In this document: piece after piece, positions 46,691 to 58,649 of the stretch | Layout: every line of letters begins with the position of its first letter | How positions within the stretch are numbered: position 1 is the stretch's first letter | Source of the DNA: Hsuehochloa calcarea | Lineage: Eukaryota; Streptophyta; Magnoliopsida; Poales; Poaceae | Assembly: GCA_036346395.1 (NCBI GenBank) | Contig: CM070599.1 | Coordinates: forward strand, 24,171,232 to 24,235,231 | DNA length: 64,000 nucleotides | Direction: 5' to 3' | Translations under genes and position numbers: made by a program | The notes under the pieces: generated by a model | Databases searched by the model: none | Told to the model about the DNA's origin: nothing | Seen by the model: only the letters and a program-made list of their open reading frames with translations

Positions 46691-48068
46691 ATATTAATCA
46701 TTTAAACACCTTTTGGTACCCAAACTCAGTTGAGTCCTTGAATGTTAGTCACAAGAGATTTGAGCACCCAAATATCCCTAACAATGAGCTTTGGTGAACT
46801 AACAATTCTAGCAAACACGTTGTCATTTTTATCCTTCGTAAGCAAATAATGATCATTATAGATAATAGGCTTAGGAGAGATACCTTTGGTATAATCCTTA
46901 CTAAAATATCCCTTTTCCGATAATTATAGCAAGTTGGGTTTTTGCTTCCCTTTCTTGTCTTCTTTTCTTGCTTATTGCTCGCTTGCCTCATTTTTGAATG
47001 TCTTGACTTGATATTCATTTGATTTAGGCACACCGAGACATAGTGGCCCTTCCCCTTGCATCCAAGGCACTTGATATATTTCTTCATGTGTCTTTCATTG
47101 TGTCTTATCTTGCTATTATCCTTCTTCTTTGGAGTGAAGTCAATTCCACTCTTATCTTGTAAGCATCTTTGTTTGCTCAATATCTCATCGAGAGTGGCCT
47201 TCTCCTTGTAGCTTCTTTTCAAGTCATTCTTCAATTTTTTACTTGGACCTTGAGCTCTTTGTTTTCCTCAACAAGGTTAGTCTCAATAATCATATGGGAA
47301 GTAGAAGCATCTATTTTTGAGCTACATGAAATATCTAGCAAATCATCACAAGATGTGGATATGCTAACCTTAGATGAAATGCAAGGGCTAGGAGCTATAC
47401 ATGACATATCATCTAATAAATTACATGTAATGCCTATATCCACCTTTGAGCTAGTGACTTCCTAGAGGAGAGATTTATGTTCTTCTTTTAGCATATCATA
47501 ATTATTTTGAAGAGAGATATGTATTTTCTTTAAAACCTTGAATCTCATATTCTCTTTCGTAAGATATTCATTAAGCTCTTCTAACATATCCATCAACTCA
47601 TCATATGTAGGCTCATCATCATTTACTTTATTATTACCTTTTGCCATGAAGCAATGAGATGATGTGGATGGAGTTGATGACTCCTCATTTTCGGAGCTAG
47701 AAGTTGAGCATTCTTCTCCCGACATCCACTCTTCTATCATCCTTGGTTGAGTTTGATATTTCATAATGATCTTGAAGATATGTCCACATCTCATGAGTGT
47801 TCTTGAGATTGCATATGGCATCGAACACCTCTACACTCAAAGCACTAAATAGAGCGTTAATTGCTTGAGCGTCGAGATGCAAACATTTTTCTTCCTCATT
47901 TGTTGGAGCAAGAGGATCCAATAGAGGAGAAAAACACACATCTACAATCCTCCTTATTTTATGGCTCATGGCTTTAAACTAGCATGACATGTAGATTTTT
48001 CAATAAGCATAATTTGTGCTATCAAATAGAGATACTTCACCTAAGTGCACTATATCACTAGTGGCCAT
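46690..48068 (-). pseudogene. Element B gag
   Basis: On the minus strand the frame starts MATSDIVHLGEVSLFD at 48068, shortly inside the primer-binding site. A stop replaces the expected Trp about 24 codons in. It continues with FSALSVEVFDAICNLKNTHE and MWTYLQDHYEIS (about 47860-47770), a coiled-coil-like middle, and a CCHC knuckle CLGCKGKGHYVSVC at 47028-47069. A second knuckle is decayed, and the end PKLIVRDIWVLKSLVTN lies near 46760. These are gag features of Sirevirus-type copia elements. Several frameshifts and stops disrupt it. Gag probably packages RNA in particles in intact relatives. Confidence 0.75.
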
Positions 48069-48112
48069 CATTTACTCTCTAGACGGTTAAGTCTATTGCA
48101 ATGAAAGACCAA

Positions 48113-48124
48113 GCTCTGATACCA
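48113..48124 (-). promoter_or_regulatory. Element B primer-binding site (initiator Met-tRNA)
   Basis: The element strand reads tggtatcagagc two bases after the LTR terminus, a full match to the usual copia initiator Met-tRNA primer-binding site. Confidence 0.93.
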
Positions 48125-49152
48125 CTTGTAAGATCGAGGAGGCCGACTAGAGGGGGTGAATAGACGGTTTTAAAATTCTTTTAGCTAAAACCGAGTTTAT
48201 ATGTGAAAGAGTAAATCAAATCAGTTTTACACAAATAAATCCTAAATCAACTAGTCTCACTAAGTGCACCAACAATATAAGACCATATCATTGATAGCAA
48301 ATACACAAAAATATATAAGCAATTTAATTCTAGAAATGTAAATTCTACAAAGTAAATCACTAGAGAACAAATCACAATGAGACAATGATGTTTTACCGTG
48401 GTGTTCGGAGACTTACCGGTCTCCCCTAATCCACATTGAGGTAAGCCTAAACTAATTAGACCGGCTACACGAATTAAGCCAAACACCTTAATTCCACTAG
48501 TGGTAGCTCTTTTCCGCTCCGGGTAGATGAGCTCAAACCTTCACAACACGCCAGACCTCTTCACAATTTTCTTTGAAAAGATCACCGAACATGATGCCTC
48601 CAACGCCGTCTAGGAGTCGGCAAACTCCAAGAGTAATAAGTCAAGCCCCTTGCTTGACTCTCACCACATGCAATAAATACACAAGCTCAAGTGGATACAA
48701 AATTCAACTCTAGATGCAACACATGCAACTAGAGACCTCTCTCCTTGCTCACAAGGTGCAACACATGCACAATTGAGAGGAGAAGCTCACACTACCTCAA
48801 TAGATTGAAATGAGGTGCCAAGAGTTATTTCACAACCGGCCAAGGGGGTATTTATAGCCCCCACCACAAAAACTAGCCGTTGGAAAAAATTCCTGAAAAA
48901 ATAGGATTTCCAGTAATACCGCCGTTCAGGACCGGTACTACCGCAGTCGAGAATCAACACTAGACTGATATGCATTTAATGTGTCTGATAAAGCCGCTAT
49001 GAAAAAGTTATGGTACTATCGCCAACTACAAATCAGTATTACCGCACTGCGGTAATGCCGCTCAGCTATATCGGTATTACTGTTTTCCAGAGGATCAAAA
49101 ATCACAAGAAAAAACACACTCTCTGGAAAAATCGTATCGCCAAGTAAATATC

Positions 49153-51313
49153 TGTAATACCCCAAAAGTAAATCGGCGTACTAGAAGAAGTTTCAGAAGA
49201 AGGAGCTAATGGGAGAATCTGAATCGTTTTTTTTCTTCAGGGGGTTTTCTGTGTTTTTCAAAGAACTCGGACTCGGGCCTCGGCCAGGGGTGGCCCATGA
49301 GGGGCTGGCCAAAGGGGTATCTCTCCCCTAAACCCTAAAACCCTTCCCCTTCCCCTTTCCCTCCCCAAGCCGCCACCCCTCCTCCCCTCTCCAACCGGCC
49401 CCCACCCTCGTCCCTGCAGTACAACAATTTTGTTCGTCAGATTTGGGTAAGTTACGTATGTTTTCTGATCTTCTCACCTCTTAGAAAGTTGTAGCCCTTG
49501 GTCTTAGCTTTCTTTTGGCACCAAGATCATCTGATTTGGAGTTACGGTTTAGGAGATATGGAAGTTTTACCGAGACTGTCCAGGAGAGCTGACGTGATTT
49601 AGCAGATTTTCTTGTCGGGCCATTATGGTTTACTTAGAGGCCGAATCTGGTATTTTCGTCTTCTAGAGTTTTGTTCCTGATGTCGTTATCTTTCTTTTGG
49701 CACTGAGATCACTTGATTCCACCTTACGGTTTAGGAGATATGAATTTTTAATCGCGCGCTGTCCTGTCTGCCTGAGAATTTAGAACTGTCGGTTTGCCCC
49801 TCGGTTTTGATCTAGTTAGAGTCAGATTCAGAACTTCCACCCAACTAGGTTTTTGTAGCCCTTGAAATTATCTTTCCGAGTTGATAAAGATCATATCAAT
49901 TGGATCTGTAGAGTGAAAGTTATGCCATGTTCTTTACTGCTGTTCTGAAATCTGGGCAGATATCTGTTAGTATTTTCAACTGTTGTTTAGGCCACTGTTT
50001 TGGCCGAATCAAAGGATTCCACCAACTAGAGTTTCATAGCCTGTTACGTTAAAAGTATTTGAGCACTGGTTTCAAGTCATTCGGAGTTATAGATATTTAA
50101 TTACGATTTTCTCGTACTGCTGATCAGAATGGCGATATTGGCTGATTAGTTAATTCGTCATTTTGAGTTTTTGGTTATGTTGATTAGATAGAGGGTTATG
50201 ATAAAGCGCTTGTACCCACGTCATAACTTATTATTCTTATTTCAATAAATATTTGTGTAGGCGGTGGGGCGGGAGTGGAGAATTCGGTCGTTGCCTCCTA
50301 ACTCGTCCACAACAGCGGAAGGCAAGTATCGGTAGAGTGGTGAACAATGGGTTGTTCACCATGATCATTGATGTTACTTATCATGCTATTTATTATGCTT
50401 TTGTTCAGCTTATTCTTATACATGATATTGATGACCTTGAGTGAATGAGATTATGATAATGAGATAATGAGTAGATATTGAGTTAATGAGATGGACTATG
50501 TTGATGAATAAATGAAGATGTCGCATCATTTACATTCATCATGACATGGGTTGCATGAGCAGTCGGTGAGAAAGTCATGTAACTATTCCGGTGAGGTCGG
50601 TGAGAAAGATACATGACTAGTCCGAGAGCTCTAGATAAAATCCTACTTTGGTGGGGACTTCACGGGAGTGAAGAATAGAGTGTGTCATCGACGGTGAACA
50701 CTCGCTATACTGGTATCGGTGATGAGATGCATATGAGCATGAGCATGTTGGTGCATTCGCATATCTAAGTAAATTGTTAAATTGTGCAACTTTACCTATA
50801 TGGAATATGGCTTGTTTGTTTGAGAATGACAATGACATTAACTAAGTGGATGATGATGATAACTTTGATTTTGGTTAATAAACTATTGTTTATGGCTTTA
50901 TTATGTATTTGCTGAGTCTTGGACTCATTCTTGCTCTATTGTTGTTTTTAGGTGACCCGGTGATGACGTTTTACTCGGAAGGGCTAGCGCACTTGGAATC
51001 ATGCACTTCACCCAATTATTTGATTCATTGGACATGAGAAACTTTTAGAATAACATGAATATTTATATCTAGGACATGATGGTATTGAATAACCATAGAT
51101 ACTTGGTTTATGTTAATCTTGGTTTATTATTTTGCTATGCTCCTAGGTCTAATTTATTTATGATTGTCATAGTGTTATGCTTGTGTTAATGTGACCCGTG
51201 GATGGGTTTTAATGTTGTTATGCTTGCTGAAATTTCACAGTGTGTTGAGGTATAATAGATGATAAGAGTAGTTTGGTGGCATTCCAGGCTCATTGTTGGG
51301 CTGGGGTGTTACA
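49153..51313. mobile_element. Solo LTR (2.16 kb) nested in element B LTR
   Basis: The ends tgtaatacccca and tggggtgttaca form the inverted TG...CA termini of a TGTAACACCCC-type LTR. The 5-bp duplication ATATC flanks it perfectly (49148-49152 and 51314-51318). The interior has a CCCTAAACCC/CCTTCCCCTTCCC stretch near 49330-49400 and repeated gtttaggagatat words. There is no coding domain. Such LTRs are common in grass gypsy elements, but the lineage is not determined. Confidence 0.88.
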
Positions 51314-52139
51314 ATATCGGTACTACCGCACACCGGTTGTACTGCCCAGATCATGCGGTCATACGATTCTCAAGGGACATCAAAACTACCAAAAACATGT
51401 TCTCTGTAATTTACGTACCACAATCTATATTTCGGTACTACCAACTTGCGGTAGTACCGCCATTCAAATGCGGTCATACCAATTATCAAGTTTCAAGAAA
51501 AACTCCCAAAGACAACCTCTCTGTTAAAAACATACCACCAATCTAGATTTTGGTATTACCGATTTGCGGTAATACCGCTCATCACTTGCGGTCATACCAT
51601 TTTTGGGATATCGAGAAACTCTTCCAAAAACACTCTCTAGAAAATTCATACCGCCATGTAAACTCTGGTATTACCGACCTACGGTAATATCGCGCAATAC
51701 TTGCAATCATACCAAAATGTCAAAACAGTTTTCCAGAAGCTCAAAACAAAGCAATGTATGAACCCTGACAATTTACAAAACACAATTGTAAACTTAGATC
51801 ATGCCACAAGTAGTAGGTACATGGACTTCAAACATGTACAAAACACATTTGCAAAATATAATAATATGCTACAAGGATTAGACGCATGAGCCTCAACTAT
51901 TTGCAAAACACATTCGCAAATAATAGCACCATGCCACGGTGAGCTAGAGAAAGCGAGATTAAGCTATCAAGCTACTAGACAAGACCCCTCTTAATAGTAC
52001 GACAACTTATACTAGCAATCCGGTCTCCAACCAAACACCAAAACCGATAAAAGACTAGGAACACATCCTTAGCCCTTGCTAGTCATACATTTGCCTTGCA
52101 CACTCACTTGAAATTTGATAACGCACATCTTTACTTCAA

Positions 52140-52570
52140 GTCCGGGTCCTTGACTTGATATGCATCAACCCATAATGCATCATTCACTTGACTTCCATCA
52201 ACACATGATGGTTTCCTTTACTCCAAGTTCTTGACTTGGATATGCATCCACTCATGATGCATTCTTCACGAGCCTTCCATCAACACATGATGGATTCCTT
52301 CACTTCAGGATCTTGTCATCCTTCACTTCAGGATCTTGTCTTGATGCTTGTCAACACATGATGACATCCTTCATCCCGAATCTTGACTTGAATATAATCA
52401 ACACATGATGATTTTCTTCACTTGTCCTTCATCAACATATGATGGGTCTTCTCTTGACTTGATGATCAACTCATGATCATCTCCTCTTCATGATCTTGAT
52501 ATGCATCAGCACATAACCTCTTCTTGAACTTTGATTTGATGACGATCAACTTATGATGTCATCTCAAGTC
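52140..52570. repeat. CATCAACACATGATG dyad array in element B right LTR
   Basis: About ten copies of CATCA-n5-TGATG or close variants at a spacing of about 40-50 bases, embedded in a longer repeat with ttgacttgatatgcatcaac. A short direct repeat (ccttcacttcaggatcttgtc) at about 52298-52340 shows recent slippage. Confidence 0.8.
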
Positions 52571-53239
52571 ATCATCATCATTAAACTCCACCTATTTCAC
52601 CAACTCATTAAAAATATTAGTTCCACAATGTGATTGTTACTAATTACCACAACATATCATTAACTCATACTGATGGGTCAAGATACTTCAATCTTTCCCT
52701 CTTTGGTAATTGATGACAACCATCACAATTACAAATAATTGAAATATGTTTCAAAGTAAAGATCCTAAATATATGTGGATAAAGAACTATGGATCAATAC
52801 TAATGAAACCACAAAACATAAAGTGAACTCCCCTTAAATGTGTGCATACATGAATGTGTAATAAGAACATATGCACATATTCAAGTTAGACTTTTGGTGG
52901 AGTTCAACCGATATTTTGGATTGAAGGAAAGCAACAAGCTATAATAATATGATGTCAAATGCATATCTCTATGATTTTCACCTTTTTATCCAAATAAGAC
53001 TACACGATAGGTATATCAATAGAAGTGTTAGTCTCACAAATGGATTTATCATTAATCCCAAAAATACTCTATTAATTCATAATGACGAGTCTAGATTCTT
53101 CACCAGCACCCGCGCCTGCTCCCACGCACCCACCCGCGTTACTTCCCCTCGCACCTGCCGCCCCCCCTCGTGCACGCTCCCGTGTCCCCACATGATATCG
53201 CACCTATATCCACATAGCCCCCGCATGTGCCCAACGCCA

Positions 53240-54900
53240 CTGCTGCGCCCCCACCTCCTTTGACTGTGCCCATTACCCCGATTGTCAACGAGCACTCCAT
53301 GACAACCCGCGGCAAACATGGCTTCCGGCTTCCCGTCGACCGGCTCAACCTACATGTGGCCATTCCCACGCCGATCCCGCGGACCTACCACATGACGCTC
53401 AATGACAAGAACCGTCTCGCCATGCAGCATGAGTTTGACGCCTTGCGCGCAAACAACACATAGGAGCTTGTTCCACATCCCGCGGTGCTAATGTTGTGAC
53501 AGGAAAATGGATCTTTCGACACAAGTTGAAGCCCGATGGCTCCTTGGATCTATACAAGGCTCATTGGGTCCTTCGCGGTTTCTCCTAGTGACCTGGCGTT
53601 GACTTCGATGAAACGTTCAGTCCGGTTGTGAAACCGACCATCGTGCGCACCGTCCTCACCATTGCGCTCGCCAACGAGTGGTTGGTGCATTAGCTCTATG
53701 TCAACAACGCCTTCCTCAACAGCACGCTTGCCAAGATCATCTACTGTCAACAACCCTTCGGCTTTGTCGACCCCGCACACAGCTCAGATGTCTACCACCT
53801 CAACATGTCCCTATACGGCCTCAAGCAGCCCCCACGGGTATTGTTCAGTCGCTGCGACCTACCTTGTGTCTTTGGTGTTCTCCGCCTCCAAGGCAAACCT
53901 CTCACTGTTCATCTACCGACATAGCGTGGACACTGTCTACCTCCTGTTGTACATCGACGACATTGTCCTCAGTGTCTCCTAGCCGACACTACTTCGCCAA
54001 GTGATCAATTCGCTTCACAGCGAATTCTCCCTCAAGGACCTCGGCGATTTGCACTTCTTCCTCGGTGTCTCCGTACATCACACCAGCTCTGGCTTCTTCC
54101 TCTCTCAGCGTCAATACACTTAGGACGTACTTTCCCACGCAGGTATGACAAACTGCAACCCTTGTAGCACGCCAGTCGACACCAGCTCCAAGGTCTCCTC
54201 CGCCGGCGAACCAGTGGCTAATGCCATCGATTACAGGAGCATCACCGGTGCCCTTCAGTACCTGACGTTCACACATCCGGACATCATCGGCGCCGTGCAA
54301 CAGGCTTGTCTTCACATGCATGATTCACACGAGCCGCACGCCAATCTCCTCAAGAGCATTCTTTGCTACCTCAAGGGCACCATCGACTAAGGCTTGCAAC
54401 TCCATCGGACTTCACCGACCTCTCTTACCGCCTACACTGACGCCGACTGGGCCGGCTGCCCCGACTCCCACAAGTCCACTTCGGGTTACGACGTCTTTCT
54501 TGGCGATAACCTCATTTTGAAGCGACAGCAGGCAGTCTCCCTTTCCAATGCCGAGGCTGAGTACCGCGTCATCGCCAACTCCGTCGCGAGTCCTGTTGGC
54601 TTCATCAACTCCTCGTCGAGCTACATCACCCTCTTCAACAGGCCACAATTGTTTTTTGTGACAACATCGTCACGGTCTACATCTCGACTAATCCCGTCCA
54701 GCACCAACGGACAAAACATGTCTAGATTGACCTTCACTTTGTTTGGGACCGCATCAGTCTCGGTAAGGTCCATGTTCTTCATGTACGGACCACCTCGCAG
54801 TACGTCGACGTTTTCACCAAGGGCCTTCCTACAGCCATCTTCAAGGAGTTATGCTCTAGTTTGCACGTCCGTCTGCTCCCGTTCCAACTGCCGGGGGTGG
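53240..54900 (+). pseudogene. Element A reverse transcriptase and RNase H
   Basis: The trace resumes after element B with a proline-rich linker, then NDKNRLAMQHEFDALRANNT (about 53400). Next come KWIFRHKLKPDGSLD (about 53506-53550), VDFDETFSPVVKPTIVRT (about 53597) and SLYGLKQPP (about 53810-53836). The catalytic YIDD lies at 53950-53961, and RNase H with AYTDADWAGCPDSHKSTSGY at about 54430-54490 and SNAEAEYRVIANS near 54545. Stops occur at several conserved positions (for example near 53461, 53588 and 53692), as do frameshifts. Confidence 0.8.
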
Positions 54901-55107
54901 GTTAGCCTACCATGCGTGTGCATGTGACGCCTCGGTTCAACCAGAAATTAATTTATGAGACGTCTCGGTTCAACTAAGAGATTAATATGAGTTGCTACAT
55001 ATATTCACATTAGTAGTTGCTATATGTATTCATATTAGTGTCACCATTATATATATATTCATGTACACTAATAAATCAGTTAAGTGCATCATTTTTACGA
55101 GTCTTCG
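54898..55107 (+). repeat. Element A 3' LTR (210 bp)
   Basis: It follows a ccgggggtgg purine tract and matches the 5' LTR. It is longer because two segments are duplicated internally: tctcggttcaac-type words near 54930 and 54963, and the gttgctatatgtattcaca segment near 54992 and 55015. Confidence 0.75.
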
Positions 55108-55499
55108 TAGAAGAGAGAAGCGGAGAGAAGTTTTTATTTATCTGACATTCTGACTGCATGTGGAGCATATGGAAGGAAATTGTTCCATCCGCTGTGTGTA
55201 TCAGGGTACGTCTGTATTATAATCTCTGTACATAGTGGGCAGGAGGATATCCAAGGTACGGGCTATTCGGCTCTGTAGGCAAGCCTACCTTTCCTCTGCA
55301 AATATTGGCTACTTCGTAGTTGGATCTGGTGGATGTAAGCTATAATATATACAGTAGGGTTCATGAGTTGCAATGGGCATATAGCAGAGAAGGACCACTT
55401 GGAATACGGGAATATTTCCCGATTCCTGTAGGGATTAGGGAGTGAACTATTTTATATTTTGTCTAAAGTCATGAACGGATGGGAAAGAACGGGGTGATG
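55108..55499. other. Unassigned spacer
   Basis: No feature is certain. One plus-strand frame near 55155 reads CMWSIWKEIV, which could be the tail of a LINE-type reverse transcriptase, in line with the LINE fragment just downstream. Confidence 0.3.
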
Positions 55500-55975
55500 C
55501 TCTTTTACTTAAGATCCTTCATAAATTTTTCAATAGAGTAAATTTGCCTTGGGTGAAGCTTACTTGGTCGACATATTATCTGGATAACAAACTCCCTACG
55601 ATGTCTGATGATGGGTCTTTTTTGTGGAAGGATAACCTCAGGCTTCTTAATCTATATAAGGGAATTTCAAAATGCTCTGTACAAGATGGCAGATCCGTGC
55701 GCTTCTGGCAAGATATTTGGAATAATCAGTTGTTCTCTGTTCAGAGCCCTCGGTTATACTCATTTGCTAAATCGACTAATCCGACGGTGGCACGTACAGG
55801 TGTATCTTACTGATCATATTCAGGATTTGTTTCACTTGCCACTTTCAGTCCAAGCTTTTCGCAATTCGGTTCCTTGCTAATTTACCTGCAAGATTTGAGG
55901 TTGGTGGAGGCAAATGATGTCGATCTGGACATACATTTGGCAGCATGATAGTTATTCTTGGGTTAAAGCTTATAA
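55500..55975 (+). pseudogene. LINE (non-LTR retrotransposon) 3' coding fragment
   Basis: The plus strand reads LPWVKLTWSTYYL (about 55540-55580), GSFLWKDNLRLLNLYKGISK and VQDGRSVRFWQDIW (about 55680-55722). This is the conserved region after the reverse transcriptase core in plant LINE proteins (PWV..W..YY, SFWW, DG....FW.D.W). It is cut at about 55975 by the LTR of element C and is a truncated relic. Confidence 0.65.
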
Positions 55976-56788
55976 AGTACTCGTCACACACGCACGCTTC
56001 GCAGCGCCGTCTTTAACCTTTTGACCTAAACCGCTTCACCATGCATCATGGATTCGCCATAGGTCACCCTTGTCCATCTTGTGTCACGCTTGAGTCGTTG
56101 ACCTCACTGCATCGTCGATCGTTCGGACCTCAACTCTTCACGTCTAGTCCCGATTCTCCTCGCCGTTGACCGTCGTTGACCACCAAGCTACTGCACAACC
56201 ACATACAAGAAAACACGTGTTCGAAACAAGTTCTTCACAACTTGACCCATGTTAGTCAAAACATGCATCATGCAAATCATATGCCATGAAACCAATGACT
56301 TTGACCTAACAAAACAACATCGCCACGAAGTTGGCCGACGTTCAAGTAATTACGGCTCGACGCTCCAGGTGAGCCGTCGAGACATTCCATGGCGGTCGGA
56401 CCGCTCCACAATGAGCCGGTCGGACCGCCTAAGACTTAGCCAAATTCAAGCTCCCAAAACCGAAACCTTCGGAAACTTTAAACCAATAGAACTTTTCACC
56501 GGAGACTCAAAAATCATGAGACCAAGTGCATTGGGATCCCCTTACTTGTCTACAACACCTATTTTTGCCCACTCGATTTGAACACTTTTGGTCATCGGCG
56601 TCCGATCAGCCCCAGGATGGTCGGTCCGTGGATATGGGACGGTCGGACCGCCGTCTGAGGACGGTCGGACCGCCTTCAGCGATAAGCACATAACTTTGTC
56701 GAAAACGGCGTGAAGCGACAAACCGTAAACGCCATTGCCAATTGTCACATCATCCTAAGATCTGGAGCATATCCCCATGAAATCCACA
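55976..56788 (-). repeat. Element C 3' LTR (left end uncertain)
   Basis: It ends ccatgaaatccaca on the plus strand next to the purine tract atctccccttga (56789-56800). The dyad cggtcggaccg occurs near 56393, 56420, 56640 and 56662. The left boundary against the LINE fragment is inferred from the loss of LINE homology; no TG terminus is visible, so the LTR may be truncated. Confidence 0.6.
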
Positions 56789-58649
56789 ATCTCCCCTTGA
56801 TGAACACATTGGCAATTATCCGAAAATGGAAGTAAGAGGTTTGAAAGCGAGTTTACTCATGGTTTTAAGCACAAAAGCACAACTTGGTCCATAAGCAAGA
56901 AAAAGCAATGAAAATGACCAAGCTGACATCAGAATAGTATAGGCACGTGAGACACAGCAAAAATAAGCATACAAACTTTAATTTCCAGAAACGGGTCAAA
57001 ATTCTCACATGAGGTCCATATGAATAAACAATTGTTCAATTGACCTATGATCATTGTGAGTATAAAAGAATGCAATTCAAGTTCAGAATATTCAATAAGA
57101 CAATAAGAATGCAACTCAAGAACTCCCCCTCACTATGATCATCAAATTTCAAATTTTTAGTTTCTCCCCTTTGTATAAACTTCTCCTCCAATCTTCTCAT
57201 TAACACATCTTCTCCAAATAAGAGTATCAAAGAAATATTACACATCTTCTCCCAAAGAAATATCTTTTCATTTAACACATCTTCTCCCCCTTTGACAATG
57301 GATTCATCAAGGAATCACGCCTTCCTCTCATCCAGGGATAACAAATAGAGAATAAAGAAAGAAGCAGAAACAAAAGAAGCATAAAGAGGAATATGCATGA
57401 AGTGCAATGGAGTGGCTTCAATTTTTGTATTTTTCAATTTTTTTATTACAAGAAGCTTTGGAGATTACCCAAAAGAACAAGCTAGTATCTCGAATAATGC
57501 ACAAACAGCATATCAAGCCTGACAGCGCTAGCAAGATCATGGTAAGATATATATATCAAAGCTAAGCACAAAGGCTCAAAAGTAAAGCAGTAGATTTGAT
57601 CAATTTAAGCAACGCTTCAAATTCAGCAAGTTCATCAACAGGGATCCTAAAGTGAAATTGGCCATGTCAAACTGTCAAAGTGAGATCAAAAATCTAACAA
57701 AGACCACAGTAAGAGTCAATCAAGTCCCGTATTGAATCATTTTGCTCAATATTTTGTAAACGCCCATTTGTCAACATTTTTCTAATTTGCATTGAATATT
57801 GAAGTTGACTAATGATCTAACTTAGTGACAAGATCCTGGACTAGGAGCCATCCACAAACTCATCCTAAGCTTCGACCAAAAGTTGTTTAAAGGTATATCT
57901 TAGTAAAGAAGATCCTGGACTAGGAGCCATCCACAAACTCTTTCTAAGCTTCTACCGGGGCGACAAATCTTGAGGTTCATGTCATTTCTGACAAGCAGTC
58001 CCCATGAGATCGTCTGGATCATCAAACTATCTCCAAGTTCATGTCATTTGAATAGTTTGGCACAATTTAAGCATAAGACAATCTTGATTTTCATTTTTCA
58101 CATGAGTACTTTTAGAATCTCAAGAACACAAAAGCTCAAGTAATGGTCAATTCTAGATCAAAGAGCTAACAAAGCAATTCTGACAGGGCCAATGTCACAA
58201 GAGGAGCACTAATTACGCAACTCGCTAAAACATCCACAAATTGCAATTTCTTAGTTTGAGTTGTTTAAAAAGTTCTAGCTCATATAGCAAAGACTTAGCT
58301 ACACATGTAAAAGCATGATAATTCTAGCAAGTCAAAGAACTAGACATGACATTGTGCAAGAATTGAAATACAAAAGCTCTAAAGGGTAATAGGCAAAGCT
58401 TCATCAATTTTAAAAGATAAGCAGAAAATCTTATATTACAATGCATCTTTTTGGATTTTTCATACCACTTGCTGTAACCACTTGTTGTTACCACTTGTTG
58501 GAATTTTTTCATATGAATGCAATATGATACAATGAGATGCAAATAAATAACCTAAAAACTTAAAAAGTTCAAAAAGATCACTAAGTTCAGAAAGAGAACA
58601 ATAAAAGATCAAAAGAACAAGGAAAGAAAAGAAAAAGATCAAACTCCCC
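56789..58649 (-). other. Element C 3' non-coding region with multiple purine tracts
   Basis: C-rich tracts on the plus strand (purine on the element strand) occur at about 56790, 57122, 57165, 57284 and 58643. A direct repeat (gatcctggactaggagccat) is present at about 57831 and 57908. I see no env-like or other ORF of substance. Confidence 0.6.

Larger units (their letters stand above)
38629..53102 (-). mobile_element. Element B: Sirevirus-like copia, non-autonomous, nested in element A
   Basis: The LTRs on both sides start tgtaag and end cttca on the plus strand. The primer-binding site (48113-48124) and the purine tract (42571-42581) show that the element points to the minus strand. The internal domain (42571-48126) holds gag and a second ORF, but no protease, integrase or reverse transcriptase that I can see. 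Both LTRs are modified by further insertions. Flanks are ccaat and ccagc, at best a decayed 5-bp duplication. Multiple purine tracts and palindromic LTR motifs are features reported for Sireviruses. Confidence 0.8.
48127..53102 (-). repeat. Element B 5' (right) LTR, interrupted by a solo LTR
   Basis: It starts tgtaagatcgaggagg and ends ctagattcttca on the plus strand. On the element strand a TATAAATA box lies near 48850, with arrays of ggtagtaccg-type dyads upstream (about 48910-49090 and 51320-51700) and CATCA-n5-TGATG dyads (about 52150-52570). Without the 2.16 kb insertion it is about 2.8 kb, longer than the solo copy at 8704. Confidence 0.85.
35884..55107 (+). mobile_element. Element A: Ty1-copia retrotransposon, split by a nested insertion
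   Basis: The left LTR (35884-36049), the primer-binding site, gag, protease and integrase lie left of the nested element. Reverse transcriptase, RNase H and the right LTR (54898-55107) lie right of it. Removing the insertion at 38629-53102 leaves about 4.75 kb, a normal copia length. All coding parts carry stops and frameshifts. The fragments at 1-3920 belong to the same family. The two LTRs differ by many substitutions and an internal duplication, so the element is old. No clean flanking duplication is visible. Confidence 0.85.
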
